DNA of 64,000 nt from Gillisella vitis (GTDB taxonomy: Bacteria > Pseudomonadota > Alphaproteobacteria > Rhizobiales > Rhizobiaceae), in contig NZ_LMVL02000006.1 in the NCBI RefSeq assembly GCF_001541345.2, positions 62,001-126,000 on the forward strand. Reading direction: 5' to 3'. The position numbers were made by a program, and so were the translations under genes. Under the pieces are notes generated by a model. The model saw only the letters and a program-made list of their open reading frames with translations, had not been told where the DNA came from and ran no database searches. Every line of letters starts with the position of its first letter. The first letter of the stretch is position 1. Shown piece after piece: positions 1-9,592 of the stretch.

Positions 1-470
1 GCGGCCCAGGTCTTGAGATCGGCATTATCGCCGTCCTCACCGTAACGCTTGAAAAGATCGACCGCATCTTCATGGACGGATTCCTGATCGGCGTGGTACT
101 GCTTGTTGAAGTCTTCACCTTGTAAGCCATTCAGCTTGTCGAGCATGGTCTGCTGGCTTGATGTCATCGCCTGAGGAAGTGGGGCTTTGACCTTTCCGCT
201 GGCGATCAATGCCTTCAGTTCGTCAGTGGTTTTCTGGTGATCGGACAGCATCTTCTGCGCAAATGCCTTTGTCGAGGCATCACCGCGCTCGATTGCAAGC
301 TTGCTTGAGGCGATCTCAAACATGTCGCTGGTGGCTGCCTCCTTCACGAAATCTTCTGTCTTCGGGGCAACGCCGATCAGGGAATTGACGCCGGACGTCT
401 CGGCTGCAGATTGTGCCAGGGCGGGTCCCGCAAGGATGAGAGCAAGCGACGCTATAGCCAGATGTTTCAT
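1..470 (-). CDS. DUF4142 family secreted protein, 3' end cut by window edge
   Basis: The frame is open from the ATG at 470 to the left edge, so about 156 N-terminal residues are visible and the C-terminus is missing. It begins with a clear signal peptide (MKHLAIASLALILAGPALA, cleavage probably after ALA), so the product should be periplasmic. The body, with 'TEDFVKEAATSDMFEIAS', 'FAQKMLSDHQKTTDEL' and 'DQESVHEDAVDLFKRYG', is typical of DUF4142, a helical ferritin-like family of unknown biochemical role often linked to stress response. A GGAGG ribosome site sits a few bases upstream of the ATG, which fixes the start. It points away from the efflux genes and is not linked to the siderophore locus. 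Confidence 0.9.
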   Translation of the reverse strand, partial: MKHLAIASLALILAGPALAQSAAETSGVNSLIGVAPKTEDFVKEAATSDMFEIASSKLAIERGDASTKAFAQKMLSDHQKTTDELKALIASGKVKAPLPQAMTSSQQTMLDKLNGLQGEDFNKQYHADQESVHEDAVDLFKRYGEDGDNADLKTWA

Positions 471-982
471 TGGAACCTCCATGATTGTCGTATTGACCTA
501 ACAACGATCTAGCGTTGAGTGTTCCAACTCATTTGCTCCAATTTCTGTATTTTGCGTTCTCGAGATGAAAAACAGCTTCGGCGATGGCCTTTTGCACCGA
601 GCGATCATCACGCGGACTACCAATGGAAACTTTGGGATCGTATGCCGCTGTGGCACCGTTGCGGGGTTGGAAACCTCCAGCAGACAGGCGGGAAGTTCAG
701 ACCGACGCCTTGGGCGAATGGCGCCATATTTGTGGCGACATGCAGTCGCGTGATCGCAGACGGTTTTCGGTACAGCTAGAGTTTATGAAGACCGAGGAAT
801 TTTAAGGTTGGCTGCCTGATAGAGCGATGGAATAATGACTGCAACGATCTCGCAAACGCATATTTCCAGAAGGCCGGGAGATGATACTCCTGGCATAGGT
901 ACCATCACTGCTAAACCTGGCAACTGGGCAACAGGAGCAACACAGCTACATTACTAGGTGTGCAGACACCAGATCGGGCATC

Positions 983-1002
983 TTTACATATTTTTACATA
1001 TT
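983..1002. repeat. Perfect 2 x 10-bp tandem repeat
   Basis: TTTACATATT occurs twice head to tail at 983-992 and 993-1002. It lies directly upstream of the promoter-like hexamers at 1008-1035 and could be an operator for a regulator of the efflux genes, although no regulator gene is next to it. It could also be chance in an A/T-rich patch. Confidence 0.45.
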
Positions 1003-1007
1003 CTTAA

Positions 1008-1035
1008 CTGACATTAACACGAAGATGCTTATAGT
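1008..1035 (+). promoter_or_regulatory. Candidate sigma-70 promoter for the efflux operon
   Basis: CTGACA at 1008-1013 and TATAGT at 1030-1035 are separated by 16 bp and resemble -35 and -10 elements. The transcript would read toward the efflux adaptor at 1400 with a leader of about 360 nt. This is a visual match only. Confidence 0.3.
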
Positions 1036-1043
1036 GCGCCCGA

Positions 1044-1400
1044 ATGCTAGGGCACCACCAATTCAAGCGGAGTACCATTATCAAGTCCATATCGATCTTC
1101 GCCACCACGGCATTGCTAAGTTTGAAGGGACGCGAAAGTCTTTCGGACAAGCAGTTGAGTGACGACGCTATTGTGGATTCTGATATTGCGATAACGCCTG
1201 ATTTTTGGGCGACTGCTATCGACGTTAATACGGCGTGCTTTCGAGTGAACGCACCACATAGCGATGCGTGCCCTCCTGCTATCACCTTCATTGAAATCAA
1301 GCGCGACATCGTCCGCTCTTGGGTCGCACCCCGCACGTCTCCGGGAGGCGAATGCATCGCCCTTGTGGGTACGCCGACCTCTGCAATGGGAATTTATTGA
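1044..1400 (+). CDS. Possible small hypothetical protein ahead of the efflux adaptor
   Basis: An open frame of 118 codons starts at ATG 1044, just downstream of the promoter-like site. It ends with a TGA whose last base is the first base of the adaptor ATG (TGATG at 1398-1402), an arrangement typical of coupled genes. Against it: no ribosome site precedes the ATG, the protein matches no family I know, and an almost equally long frame exists on the other strand (1004-1357). It may be a leader region or a gene remnant rather than a real protein. Confidence 0.2.
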   Translation: MLGHHQFKRSTIIKSISIFATTALLSLKGRESLSDKQLSDDAIVDSDIAITPDFWATAIDVNTACFRVNAPHSDACPPAITFIEIKRDIVRSWVAPRTSPGGECIALVGTPTSAMGIY

Positions 1401-2530
1401 TGAGCAAATTTTCTATCCGCTCTCTCGCGGCGATCCTCGCCATGGGGTCCTTTGTCATGGTCACCTTCGCTGCCCGAAGCCAGGATAGTGAACAAAAGAC
1501 GGATCAAGCAGCCGCACTGAGCGTGAGCTTGGTCAAGCCGGAGGTTTTGCTTTGGCCCGTGATTATCCCCGCAAGTGGTCGTCTTGCCGCCTGGCATGAA
1601 GCGACAATCGCAGCAGAAACCAGCGGTATGAAGGTCACCGATGTTAAAGCAGATGTTGGTTCATACGTGAAAAAGGGCGATTTGCTGGTGCAGTTTGCGC
1701 CGGAATCTGCCCAAGCTGACCTGGAGCAACAACAGGCGAATGTTGAAAAAGCGGAAGCCGATCTTGATCAAGCAATAGCGAATGGTGACCGCGCCCGAGG
1801 ATTGACGAGTTCTGGCGCATTATCAAGCCAACAAATAAAAGAATATCTGATTACCGAGCGTAAAGCCAAAGCCTCCCTCTTTTCGGCGCGGGCTGCGTTG
1901 GCATCGTCCCAACTCACCTTGGACAGGACCAAGGTTTACGCAGTGGACGACGGGGTTATATCCGAACGCTCCGCATCTCTTGGAGATGTCGTCACCGCCG
2001 GTGGCGAGTTGTTCAAGCTGATCCGGCAAAATCGTATCGAATGGAAGGCAGAATTGCCATTTAATCGGCTGGCTGATGTCAAGGTCGGAACAAAAGCCGT
2101 CATCCCAACGCCGCGTGGCGATGCGCACGGTGAGGTCAGGATGGTGGCACCTTCGATGTCAACCGACAATGGTCGCGTGATCGTCTATGTGACGCTGCAA
2201 CCCACTCAAGGGATTGAAGCACCAAAAATCGGCGTTCTGGCCAGCGGTTACTTTGAATTCAACCACACGGATGCGCTCACCGTGCCCGCCGCGGCCGTCA
2301 TTCTCAAGGACGGCTTCTCATATGTGTTCGTTTTGAACTCGGCAGACAAAAAAACGGTGACACGCAAGCGGGTAAAGCTTGGACGGCGGCAGGATGATCG
2401 CGTCGAAATAACTTCAGGAATTGAGAAGACCGAAGACGTTGTGGCGTCAGGCGGTGTATTCCTGGCAGACGGCTCTATTGTCCACGTTGTAGACAACAAT
2501 GATGCCGTGACGAAGGAGGAATCGAAGTGA
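1400..2530 (+). CDS. RND efflux periplasmic adaptor subunit (HlyD/MexA type)
   Basis: The 376-residue product would join an inner-membrane RND pump to an outer-membrane channel. The ATG at 1400 is chosen because it opens a signal-peptide-like segment (MSKFSIRSLAAILAMGSFVM); an in-frame ATG at 1319 would add a non-hydrophobic leader. No lipobox cysteine is seen. A lipoyl-like half motif follows ('AAETSGMKVTDVKADVGSYV', 'KKGDLLVQF'), then a Gln/Glu-rich helical hairpin (roughly residues 105-170), the returning lipoyl half ('DDGVISERSASLGDVVTAGG') and the beta-barrel part ('VPAAAVILKDGFSYVFVL'). Its last four bases overlap the GTG start of the pump gene, so the two are translationally coupled. 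Substrate is unknown. Being adjacent to an iron locus does not show siderophore export, and an intervening gap and opposite strand argue for independence. Confidence 0.9.
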   Translation: MSKFSIRSLAAILAMGSFVMVTFAARSQDSEQKTDQAAALSVSLVKPEVLLWPVIIPASGRLAAWHEATIAAETSGMKVTDVKADVGSYVKKGDLLVQFAPESAQADLEQQQANVEKAEADLDQAIANGDRARGLTSSGALSSQQIKEYLITERKAKASLFSARAALASSQLTLDRTKVYAVDDGVISERSASLGDVVTAGGELFKLIRQNRIEWKAELPFNRLADVKVGTKAVIPTPRGDAHGEVRMVAPSMSTDNGRVIVYVTLQPTQGIEAPKIGVLASGYFEFNHTDALTVPAAAVILKDGFSYVFVLNSADKKTVTRKRVKLGRRQDDRVEITSGIEKTEDVVASGGVFLADGSIVHVVDNNDAVTKEESK

Positions 2531-5500
2531 ATTTCTCCTCTTGGTCTATTCGCAACCCCGTCCCGCCGTTGCTGCTTTTTGCATTGTTGACGGCCTGCGG
2601 CCTTTGGGCGTTCAATCGTCTCGACATCCAAAACTTCCCGGATATGGATCTTCCAACCATCAATATCAGCGCGACGCTGGACGGGGCGGCAGCAGCCCAG
2701 CTTGAAACGGAAGTCGCCCGGAAGATCGAGGACAAACTGACCGGCCTGAGCAAGCTGGATTCAGTGACCACGACGATCACGGACGGCTCAGTAAGCATTT
2801 CAGTCGCTTTTGAGGTTGGGAAAGACACGCAAGCCGCATTGGACGAGGTCAAAAGCGCTGTCGATCAAGCAAAAAGCGACCTGCCACAAGATATGGATGA
2901 TCCAACGGTCTCAAAGCAATCGTTGAATTCTTCTCCGCTGATTACCTTCGTGGTGCATTCCGACAAACTGGACGATGCAGAACTGTCGTGGTTTATCGAT
3001 AACGACATGTCAAAAGCACTGATGGCTGTCAAAGGCGTGGGTGAAGTTGGCCGTTTGGGCGGCATCGATCGGGAGATCAGGGTAGAACTCAACTCTAACA
3101 TGCTCGACAGCCTGGGATTGACCGCCAATGACGTGAACACCCAGCTTGAAGCCGTGCAAACCTATCTGTCTGGCGGCAAAGGACTAATTGGCGGTGAAAG
3201 CCAGTCTGTGCGTACCGTGGTTGCGGCAGAAACTGCCGATGAACTGCGCGCAATGCCTGTCCCACTGCCAAAGGGCAGTTGGGTCAGGCTGGACGAACTC
3301 GGCACAGTAACCGATTCCCAAAGCGATTTGACCTCGCTTGCCTATCTCAATGGCAAACCCGTCATTGCCGCGCAGATTAAAAGGTCGAAGGGCTATTCCG
3401 ATATCGCCGTCACCGATGATGTCCGTACAGCAATGAAGGCCTTTGCTGCGGCCAATCCGCAGGTGACGATCGAGGAAGCCTACAACACCATTGTTCCGAC
3501 CGAGCAAAATTATGAATCGTCCATGGACATGATCTACGAGGGTGCGGTCATCGCAGTCTTGGTGGTCTGGATGTTCCTGCGCGATTGGCGTGCAACACTT
3601 CTGGCGGCGGTCGCTCTGCCGCTGTCGATTATACCGACATTCCTTGCCATGTATTTTTGTGGCTACACGCTGAACACGATCACGCTGTTGGCGCTGTCCC
3701 TGGTCGTCGGTATTCTTGTCGATGATGCGATCGTCGAAATCGAGAATATCGAGCGACACCTGAGAATGGGAAAAAGCCCCTTCGATGCTGCCATGGAAGC
3801 GGCAAACGAGATCGGCTTGGCGGTTATCGCCACAACCTTCACATTGGTCGCCGTGTTTTTGCCGACCGCCTTCATGGGCGGGGTGGTTGGCATCATCTTC
3901 AAGCAATTCGGCATCACGGCCTCAGTGGCTGTTCTTGCTTCTCTTCTGGTCGCGCGATTGGTCACGCCGATGATGGCGGCTTACATATTAAAGCCAGGCA
4001 GTACAGAAGAAAAAGAAGACGGTCGTTTGATGCGGTCCTATCTCTGGCTCGTAAAAGGGGCGCTCCGGCGTCGCTGGATACCGGTGCTGGGGACTGTCGG
4101 ATTTTTGGCATTCACGCTTCTGCTTCTGAGCCATTTGTCGACCGGCTTTTTTCCGGCATCTGATGATGCGCAAACCAAGGTCACCATCACGACGCCGACG
4201 GGATCGACGATTGAGACAACGGACGAAGCGTCTCGAAAGGCGTCCGAGATCATCGCCAAGGTTGATCATGTTACCTCGGTGTTTCAAGCAACAGGGACAG
4301 CCTCCACCGGAGGAGGTGCAAGCAGCACCACAACATCCAGCACCAACAGTGCCACGATTGTTGTCAACCTGACACCGATTGGCGAGCGCGATGTCAAGCA
4401 GTCACAAATCGAAGCCGATTTACGAAAAGCTTTGGAAAAAGTGCCGGGCCTGCGCCTCGAAACAGGCACTGGTGGCAATGGCACGGAGCTCACGCTCACC
4501 TTGTCAGGGGATGATTCCGAAATTTTGGAAAAGGCCGCCGCTAGCCTCGAGACGGGTCTGCGCACATTGTCAGGCATTGGCAACGTGACATCCTCTGCTG
4601 CCATGCAGTCGCCAGAGATCATCATCAAACCGGATTTGGCGAAAGCCGCGTCCTTGGGCGTGACGTCCAAGGCGATTGCTCAGGCTATTCGCGTGGCGAC
4701 GGCAGGAGCGTATGATACCGCGCTGTCCAAGCTTAATCTTCCAGAACGTCAGATCAATATCCGGGTCATGCTGGACACAACAAATCGCCAGTCACTGGAC
4801 GCAATATCTCTTATCCCGGTTGAGGGCAGCGCTGGCAATGTTGCCCTTGGGGCAATTGCTGATATTTCAATTGGGTCCAGCCCAAGCGAAATCAATCGGC
4901 TCGACCGATCGCGCAATGTCACACTCACCATTGAGCTGAATGGCAGGAGCCTGTCCGAAGTCACCGCTGAGGCCGCCCAATTGCCAGGCTATAGAAACTT
5001 GCCACAAGGCGTAAAATTTGTCGAACAGGGCGAATTGAAGCGCCAAACTGAGTTGTTCAACAGTTTTGCGACAGCGATAGCCGTTGGCATCTTCTGCATC
5101 TACGCCGTTCTTGTTCTCCTCTTCCATGATTTCCTGCAGCCGGTCACAATCCTGATGGCAATTCCGCTGGCGCTTGGCGGGGCTATGCTGCCGCTTGTGC
5201 TCACCGGCACCAGCTTCTCGATGCCTGCGGTGATTGGTCTGCTCCTTTTGATCGGAATCGTCTCCAAAAACTCCATTCTGCTCGTGGAGTATGCGATTGA
5301 GGCACGCCGAGGAGGCATGTCTCGCTACGATGCCCTTGTCGATGCGTGTCACAAACGTGCGCGTCCGATCATTATGACCACAATCGCCATGGCTGGCGGC
5401 ATGGCACCAGCAGCGCTCAGCCTCGTCGCTGGCGATTCGAGCTTTCGTCAGCCGATGGGCATTGTCGTGATTGGCGGGTTGTTGACCTCAACCTTCTTGA

Positions 5501-5583
5501 GCCTCCTGGTCATCCCAGTGGTGTTCACATTTTTAGATGACCTTCTCGTCTGGCTTAAAGCGAGGTTCGGACTGAGTTCGTAG
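2527..5583 (+). CDS. RND multidrug efflux permease (AcrB/MexB superfamily)
   Basis: The 1018-residue product is a proton-driven inner-membrane pump that works as a trimer. It begins with GTG at 2527 inside the adaptor stop (GTGA overlap). The N-terminus 'NPVPPLLLFALLTACGLWAF' is the first transmembrane helix. The conserved helix-4 acidic pair is present as Asp399-Asp400 in 'VVGILVDDAIVEIENIERH', and the C-terminal repeat has 'GIVSKNSILLVEYAIEARRG' and 'GIVVIGGLLTSTFLSLLVIP'. Length is usual for the compact alphaproteobacterial members. No outer-membrane channel gene follows, so a channel encoded elsewhere must be shared. Substrate cannot be read from sequence. Confidence 0.93.
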   Translation: MNFSSWSIRNPVPPLLLFALLTACGLWAFNRLDIQNFPDMDLPTINISATLDGAAAAQLETEVARKIEDKLTGLSKLDSVTTTITDGSVSISVAFEVGKDTQAALDEVKSAVDQAKSDLPQDMDDPTVSKQSLNSSPLITFVVHSDKLDDAELSWFIDNDMSKALMAVKGVGEVGRLGGIDREIRVELNSNMLDSLGLTANDVNTQLEAVQTYLSGGKGLIGGESQSVRTVVAAETADELRAMPVPLPKGSWVRLDELGTVTDSQSDLTSLAYLNGKPVIAAQIKRSKGYSDIAVTDDVRTAMKAFAAANPQVTIEEAYNTIVPTEQNYESSMDMIYEGAVIAVLVVWMFLRDWRATLLAAVALPLSIIPTFLAMYFCGYTLNTITLLALSLVVGILVDDAIVEIENIERHLRMGKSPFDAAMEAANEIGLAVIATTFTLVAVFLPTAFMGGVVGIIFKQFGITASVAVLASLLVARLVTPMMAAYILKPGSTEEKEDGRLMRSYLWLVKGALRRRWIPVLGTVGFLAFTLLLLSHLSTGFFPASDDAQTKVTITTPTGSTIETTDEASRKASEIIAKVDHVTSVFQATGTASTGGGASSTTTSSTNSATIVVNLTPIGERDVKQSQIEADLRKALEKVPGLRLETGTGGNGTELTLTLSGDDSEILEKAAASLETGLRTLSGIGNVTSSAAMQSPEIIIKPDLAKAASLGVTSKAIAQAIRVATAGAYDTALSKLNLPERQINIRVMLDTTNRQSLDAISLIPVEGSAGNVALGAIADISIGSSPSEINRLDRSRNVTLTIELNGRSLSEVTAEAAQLPGYRNLPQGVKFVEQGELKRQTELFNSFATAIAVGIFCIYAVLVLLFHDFLQPVTILMAIPLALGGAMLPLVLTGTSFSMPAVIGLLLLIGIVSKNSILLVEYAIEARRGGMSRYDALVDACHKRARPIIMTTIAMAGGMAPAALSLVAGDSSFRQPMGIVVIGGLLTSTFLSLLVIPVVFTFLDDLLVWLKARFGLSS

Positions 5584-5698
5584 ACTTGCAACATCTGACC
5601 GGAAAATGGGAACAGGCGTTCCGCGGCCCCATGTCAAAGCGGAGGCAAGTCAACCAGAGTGTTTATGAACAGCAGTGATGAACAGAGTTCTGCGGATA

Positions 5699-6658
5699 TT
5701 ATGACTGATGGATAACGATCAAGGGACCTAAACGTGTGGCGTCCAAGCCAAGCGCCTTTTTAAGGAAGGCAAGCGCGTCTTTGGTATCCGCAATCTTGAT
5801 CGTGCCGCTGACACGACGACGTGCCAGCGCTGAGCTCGCAATGACGATGCGGCCTCGGAAATGCCGGTTCATTTCCTCAACGACATAGGAAAGAGGCGCG
5901 TTGTCCACGGCGATTTGTCCGCGCCTCCATGCGAGAGCGACGAGGCCGTCGACTGGTGTCACGTCTGTCGTTTTCCTGGCGTAATCGTAGACCGCCTGCT
6001 CGCCTTCGTTCACCCGCAGAGAGGCTGCGTGCGCGCCATCGCGCTCAAGCTGCACCGCATTCTCCGTGACTGTCACCTCGGTATCCTCTTTGCCGTAGCG
6101 AACATCGAACGCTGTGCCGAGTGCGACCACCTTTGTCTCACCAGCCACAACCGTGAAAGGTCGTTCAGGCGCATGAGCGACCTGAAAGAACGCTTGGCCC
6201 CGCAGGAGGCGGATGATGCGGTGACCCTCGGTAAAATCCACGGCAATTGCCGAGGAGGCATTGAGCTGGACAATGGAACCATCCTCCAGTGTACGAACGG
6301 GGGTTTCGTCGGTACCGGCGATCATGTCCGCTTGAATGCGCAGCGGCCCATCGAGTGCGAAGAAGGCGCCGGTTGCAAGGGCTGCCACCAACAGTGTTGC
6401 GATGATCGGCTTGGCCAGGTTGCGGGGGCGCATGTCGATATTGGCCAGAGCAGGATCGGACTGAATCGCGCGGCTGGCGTCGCCCATCAGAAACTCGGCT
6501 GCCCTGTAGGTCCGACAGTTTTCCGGGTCGCGCTTCAGCCATGTCTCAAAGAGAGCCCGGTCGTCCGGCGATTGGTTTGGGTCACCGTTGCGCAAAAGCC
6601 AGTCGGCCGCCTCGCGGTTTCGTCTTTTCTGACTGTCACTCGATTCCTTGACCGACAT
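5699..6658 (-). CDS. FecR-type anti-sigma/sigma regulator
   Basis: The 319-residue protein should pass a signal from the siderophore-loaded TonB receptor to the FecI-type sigma factor. Visible parts are an N-terminal cytosolic FecR/DUF4880 segment (residues ~15-55, 'EAADWLLRNGDPNQSPDDRA'), one transmembrane helix at ~84-102 ('PIIATLLVAALATGAFFAL'), the periplasmic FecR domain (~110-205, 'TLEDGSIVQLNASSAIAVDF') and a C-terminal DUF4974-like domain that contacts the receptor STN domain ('LAFLKKALGLDATRLG'). The ATG at 6658 has GGAG 8 bases upstream. It is downstream of fecI on the same strand, but unlike the usual overlapping fecIR pair it is separated by 329 bases that contain a terminator-like hairpin and several palindromes, so it probably has its own promoter. 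Confidence 0.92.
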   Translation of the reverse strand: MSVKESSDSQKRRNREAADWLLRNGDPNQSPDDRALFETWLKRDPENCRTYRAAEFLMGDASRAIQSDPALANIDMRPRNLAKPIIATLLVAALATGAFFALDGPLRIQADMIAGTDETPVRTLEDGSIVQLNASSAIAVDFTEGHRIIRLLRGQAFFQVAHAPERPFTVVAGETKVVALGTAFDVRYGKEDTEVTVTENAVQLERDGAHAASLRVNEGEQAVYDYARKTTDVTPVDGLVALAWRRGQIAVDNAPLSYVVEEMNRHFRGRIVIASSALARRRVSGTIKIADTKDALAFLKKALGLDATRLGPLIVIHQS

Positions 6659-6699
6659 AGTTTACTCCGGACGCATCCTACGACCTCTACAGTGTCATA

Positions 6700-6713
6700 C
6701 GCCATATATGGCG
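6700..6713. repeat. 14-bp perfect palindrome upstream of fecR
   Basis: CGCCATATATGGCG reads the same on both strands. It lies 42-55 bases upstream of the fecR ATG, a position suited to an operator. The regulator is unknown. Confidence 0.5.
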
Positions 6714-6757
6714 CACAAAGGTTCGCTGTAGCGCTTTATATCCGCTGCATAATTTTC

Positions 6758-6783
6758 GCCTTAAATCGATTCCGCTTTAAGGC
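6758..6783. repeat. 8-bp-arm inverted repeat upstream of fecR
   Basis: GCCTTAAA (6758-6765) and TTTAAGGC (6776-6783) are exact inverted copies with a 10-base spacer. It may be a dimer-binding operator or a hairpin in the fecR leader; there is no T-run in either direction. Confidence 0.45.
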
Positions 6784-6952
6784 AGTATACAGTAGACGTT
6801 TGACATCCACGGTTTAGGACACTGACAACTGTCCAATCGCAAGGATGTGACCGTTCTGCGTTCATGATACGGGATTCTTTGGGGATCAAGAGTTTGTCAG
6901 GGACAGGTGGTCACCGGTCTTCCCGAAAAGACAAACCAAAACAAAAGAAACG

Positions 6953-6989
6953 AGAGTCTGTCTGGTTCAATTTGAACCTGACTGACTCT
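6953..6989 (-). terminator. 37-nt hairpin overlapping the fecI stop codon
   Basis: A fully symmetric inverted repeat: arms pair as 6+3+7 bases (AGAGTC / GTC / GGTTCAA and partners) with two single mismatches and one central base. Its edge contains the fecI stop codon (6988-6990). In the minus direction it runs into a T-rich stretch (complement of 6923-6951), so it can act as an intrinsic terminator of the transport-fecI operon. A closely similar hairpin overlaps the stop codon of the FhuF-like gene at 14145. Confidence 0.65.
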
Positions 6990-7530
6990 AAAGAATCCGG
7001 TCAAGGCAATGGGCAAACGCACGCCGTAGGTGCCGGTCGACCATGTTCCTTGAGATGTTGAGCCTGGTGCTGATCTGGTCTGGTGTCAGATGATGGAGGC
7101 GATGAAGAATGAAGACGACACGTCGCCTCTCTGGCAGTTCCGCAATCGCTTCGCGAAGGGCTGCAAGCCGCGCTTCTATTTCCAGACCGTGGTCCGGCGC
7201 GTGCCCGGTACTTGGCGCCGAGAGGGCCTCCCGCTCCGATCCTGAGAACAGCCGGGTTTCCTTCGTTTCCCGGCGTTGGCGGTCAATGCCGAGATTGATG
7301 GCGGCGCGGCAGAGAAAGGCCTTGATCGACCGCTTGTTCAGCAGAACCTCTGGTTTGGCGGCGAGCTTCACATAAAGATCGTGCACGACGTCGCGGGCCG
7401 TTGAGCTTGGGTGTCCCCGTCGGCGCACCGCATTGGTGATATCAGCATAGTGTGCTTCCATGGCTCGATTGAGCAACTCGCTGCTGTCAACGGTGTCCCA
7501 GACAAGGGACGAGGAGGAAGATCTCGACAT
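6988..7530 (-). CDS. ECF sigma factor, FecI type
   Basis: The 180-residue protein has sigma region 2 ('YADITNAVRRRGHPSSTARD', 'LYVKLAAKP', 'AFLCRAAINLGIDRQRRETK') and region 4 ('LPERRRVVFILHRLHHLTPD', 'QISTRLNISRNMVDRHLRRA'), in the size and pattern of FecI sigma factors that switch on TonB-receptor genes for iron carriers. The ATG at 7530 is preferred; an in-frame GTG two codons upstream (7536) is close to GGGAA and is possible. Working with FecR and the STN-type receptor in the same block, it is expected to drive the receptor and perhaps transport genes. It lies 288 bases downstream of the ATPase gene on the same strand; that gap shows three spaced GTCTGA motifs (7700-7740) but no clear promoter. 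Confidence 0.9.
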   Translation of the reverse strand: MSRSSSSSLVWDTVDSSELLNRAMEAHYADITNAVRRRGHPSSTARDVVHDLYVKLAAKPEVLLNKRSIKAFLCRAAINLGIDRQRRETKETRLFSGSEREALSAPSTGHAPDHGLEIEARLAALREAIAELPERRRVVFILHRLHHLTPDQISTRLNISRNMVDRHLRRAFAHCLDRIL

Positions 7531-7824
7531 CTGCACATGGTTCCCAGCGGACGGTAGGTCAGAATAGACGCGGCTGAACCGTCATGGGGAATGGCTAGAC
7601 AATCCCGAAAAGACGTGCAAGTGCAATGCTTTAGAAATATGGGGCTTCATTCTATTACGGCGAGATAAAAGAAGACTTTAAAACTCATCTTTGTGTCTGA
7701 TTTCCTTGTCTGAATCCGTCTGATCGCCTTCACCTGCTGGTGGCAAAGCAAACCGGGTCTTATCAAAAATAGCAAGAAGTGTGATATTTTGGTGACATTC
7801 CTTGCGGCCTCAGAGAAGGCTGCT

Positions 7825-8608
<784 letters not shown>

Positions 8609-8619
<11 letters not shown>

Positions 8620-9592
8620 GGCGACGTCTCCAGAGAATATAGCCAAAGAAGGGAGCACCCACGAACCCGGTTACGATTCCGGCGGGGATCTGCACCGGAG
8701 GCAGGATGACACGACCGATGAGATCTGCGGCGACAACCAGACAGGCACCAACAAGGGCAGCGACAGGAAGCATCCGAGCGTGGGACACTCCTGCCAGCCG
8801 ACGCGCGATATGTGGCGCGACAAGGCCGACAAAGCCGATGAGACCGGACACGGCAATGGCGGCACCAGAGAGTACGGTCACTAGCAGGATCATCAGGCCC
8901 CGTATGCGATCGACGGGCTGGCCGAGGCTCCTTGCACTATTGTCACCGAAGCGGATGAGGTCGAGTTCCCGCGCGGCGAGAAGGGTGAGTGCGATTGGCA
9001 CGATGAGCCAGAGCGCAAGCAACCGGACCTTGACCATGTTGGCGTCATAGACGCTGCCAGCTAACCATACCAGCGCCCGCTGAACGTCGCCAATGTCGCC
9101 GAAGGCTGACAGGAAGGTGGTGCCGGCGGAAGCGAGGGCGGAAAGACCGATGCCGATCAGGATGATGCGCAGCGAAGACGTGCCGCTGCGCCAGGCGAGC
9201 GCAAAGACGGCAAGGGCCATGGCGCTGGCACCCAAAAAGCCCGCCACTTGCAGAAGCGCCACAGGCGGATCATTGATCAACACAATGACAGCCATGGCCG
9301 CGGCAGCCGCACCGCTGTTGATGCCCAGAACGCCCGGATCAGCAAGCGGATTGCGCATGATGGCAATGCTGACCGTTCCGGCGAGCGCGAGTGCTACGCC
9401 AACGAGGAGCGCCAAAAGAACGCGCGGAAGGCGCAGATCCCAAACAATCATTTCGCTCTGCAACTGGGCACGGCCCGTGCCCATCAACACGTCGTAGAGT
9501 TCACGCCAACCCAAGGACACGTCGCCAAAGGCGAGACTTGCTGCGACGAGAACTGAGAGCAGAAGTATCAGGACGAAGACAAGCCGGATCAT
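8609..9592 (-). CDS. Ferric-siderophore ABC permease (FecCD family)
   Basis: The 327-residue integral membrane protein carries FecCD hallmarks: a hydrophobic N-terminus ('VFVLILLLSVLVAASLAFGD'), 'IVWDLRLPRVLLALLVGVAL', 'MRNPLADPGVLGINSGAAAA', and near the end 'GLIGFVGLVAPHIARRLAGV', the loop that contacts the ATPase. About ten helices are expected. It overlaps the upstream permease by four bases (9589-9592) and the ATPase by 11. With the neighbouring permease it should form the heterodimeric channel for the periplasmic binding protein at 10614-11549. Confidence 0.95.

Larger units (their letters stand above)
471..1399. other. Region without a recognised gene, upstream of the RND efflux pair
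   Basis: About 930 bases separate the DUF4142 start from the efflux adaptor start. Short open frames on both strands (for example 519-779 and 1004-1357) have no family features, signal peptide or ribosome site I can recognise. The part from 960 to 1045 is A/T-rich and holds a 10-bp tandem repeat and a fair sigma-70-like promoter, listed separately. Confidence 0.6.
6659..6987 (-). promoter_or_regulatory. Palindrome-rich fecI-fecR intergenic region
   Basis: These 329 bases separate two genes that normally touch. They contain four inverted repeats: the 37-bp hairpin at the fecI end (6953-6989), a 5-bp-arm repeat GGACA/TGTCC (6817-6821/6830-6834), an 8-bp-arm repeat GCCTTAAA/TTTAAGGC (6758-6765/6776-6783), and a 14-bp perfect palindrome (6700-6713). 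A TATACT hexamer on the minus strand lies in the middle. The simplest reading is transcription stop after fecI followed by a separately regulated fecR promoter. No classical Fur or RirA box was recognised. Confidence 0.5.

Noticed and set aside
519..805. Overlapping small plus-strand frames
   Set aside because: Three frames overlap, none has a ribosome site or recognisable domain; composition does not favour any of them.
7630..7655. TTTAGAA and TTCTA half sites upstream region of the sigma gene, considered as an Irr (ICE) box
   Set aside because: The half sites are 13 bases apart and downstream of fecI's neighbour ATPase end; the ICE motif needs TTTAGAA-N3-TTCTAAA.
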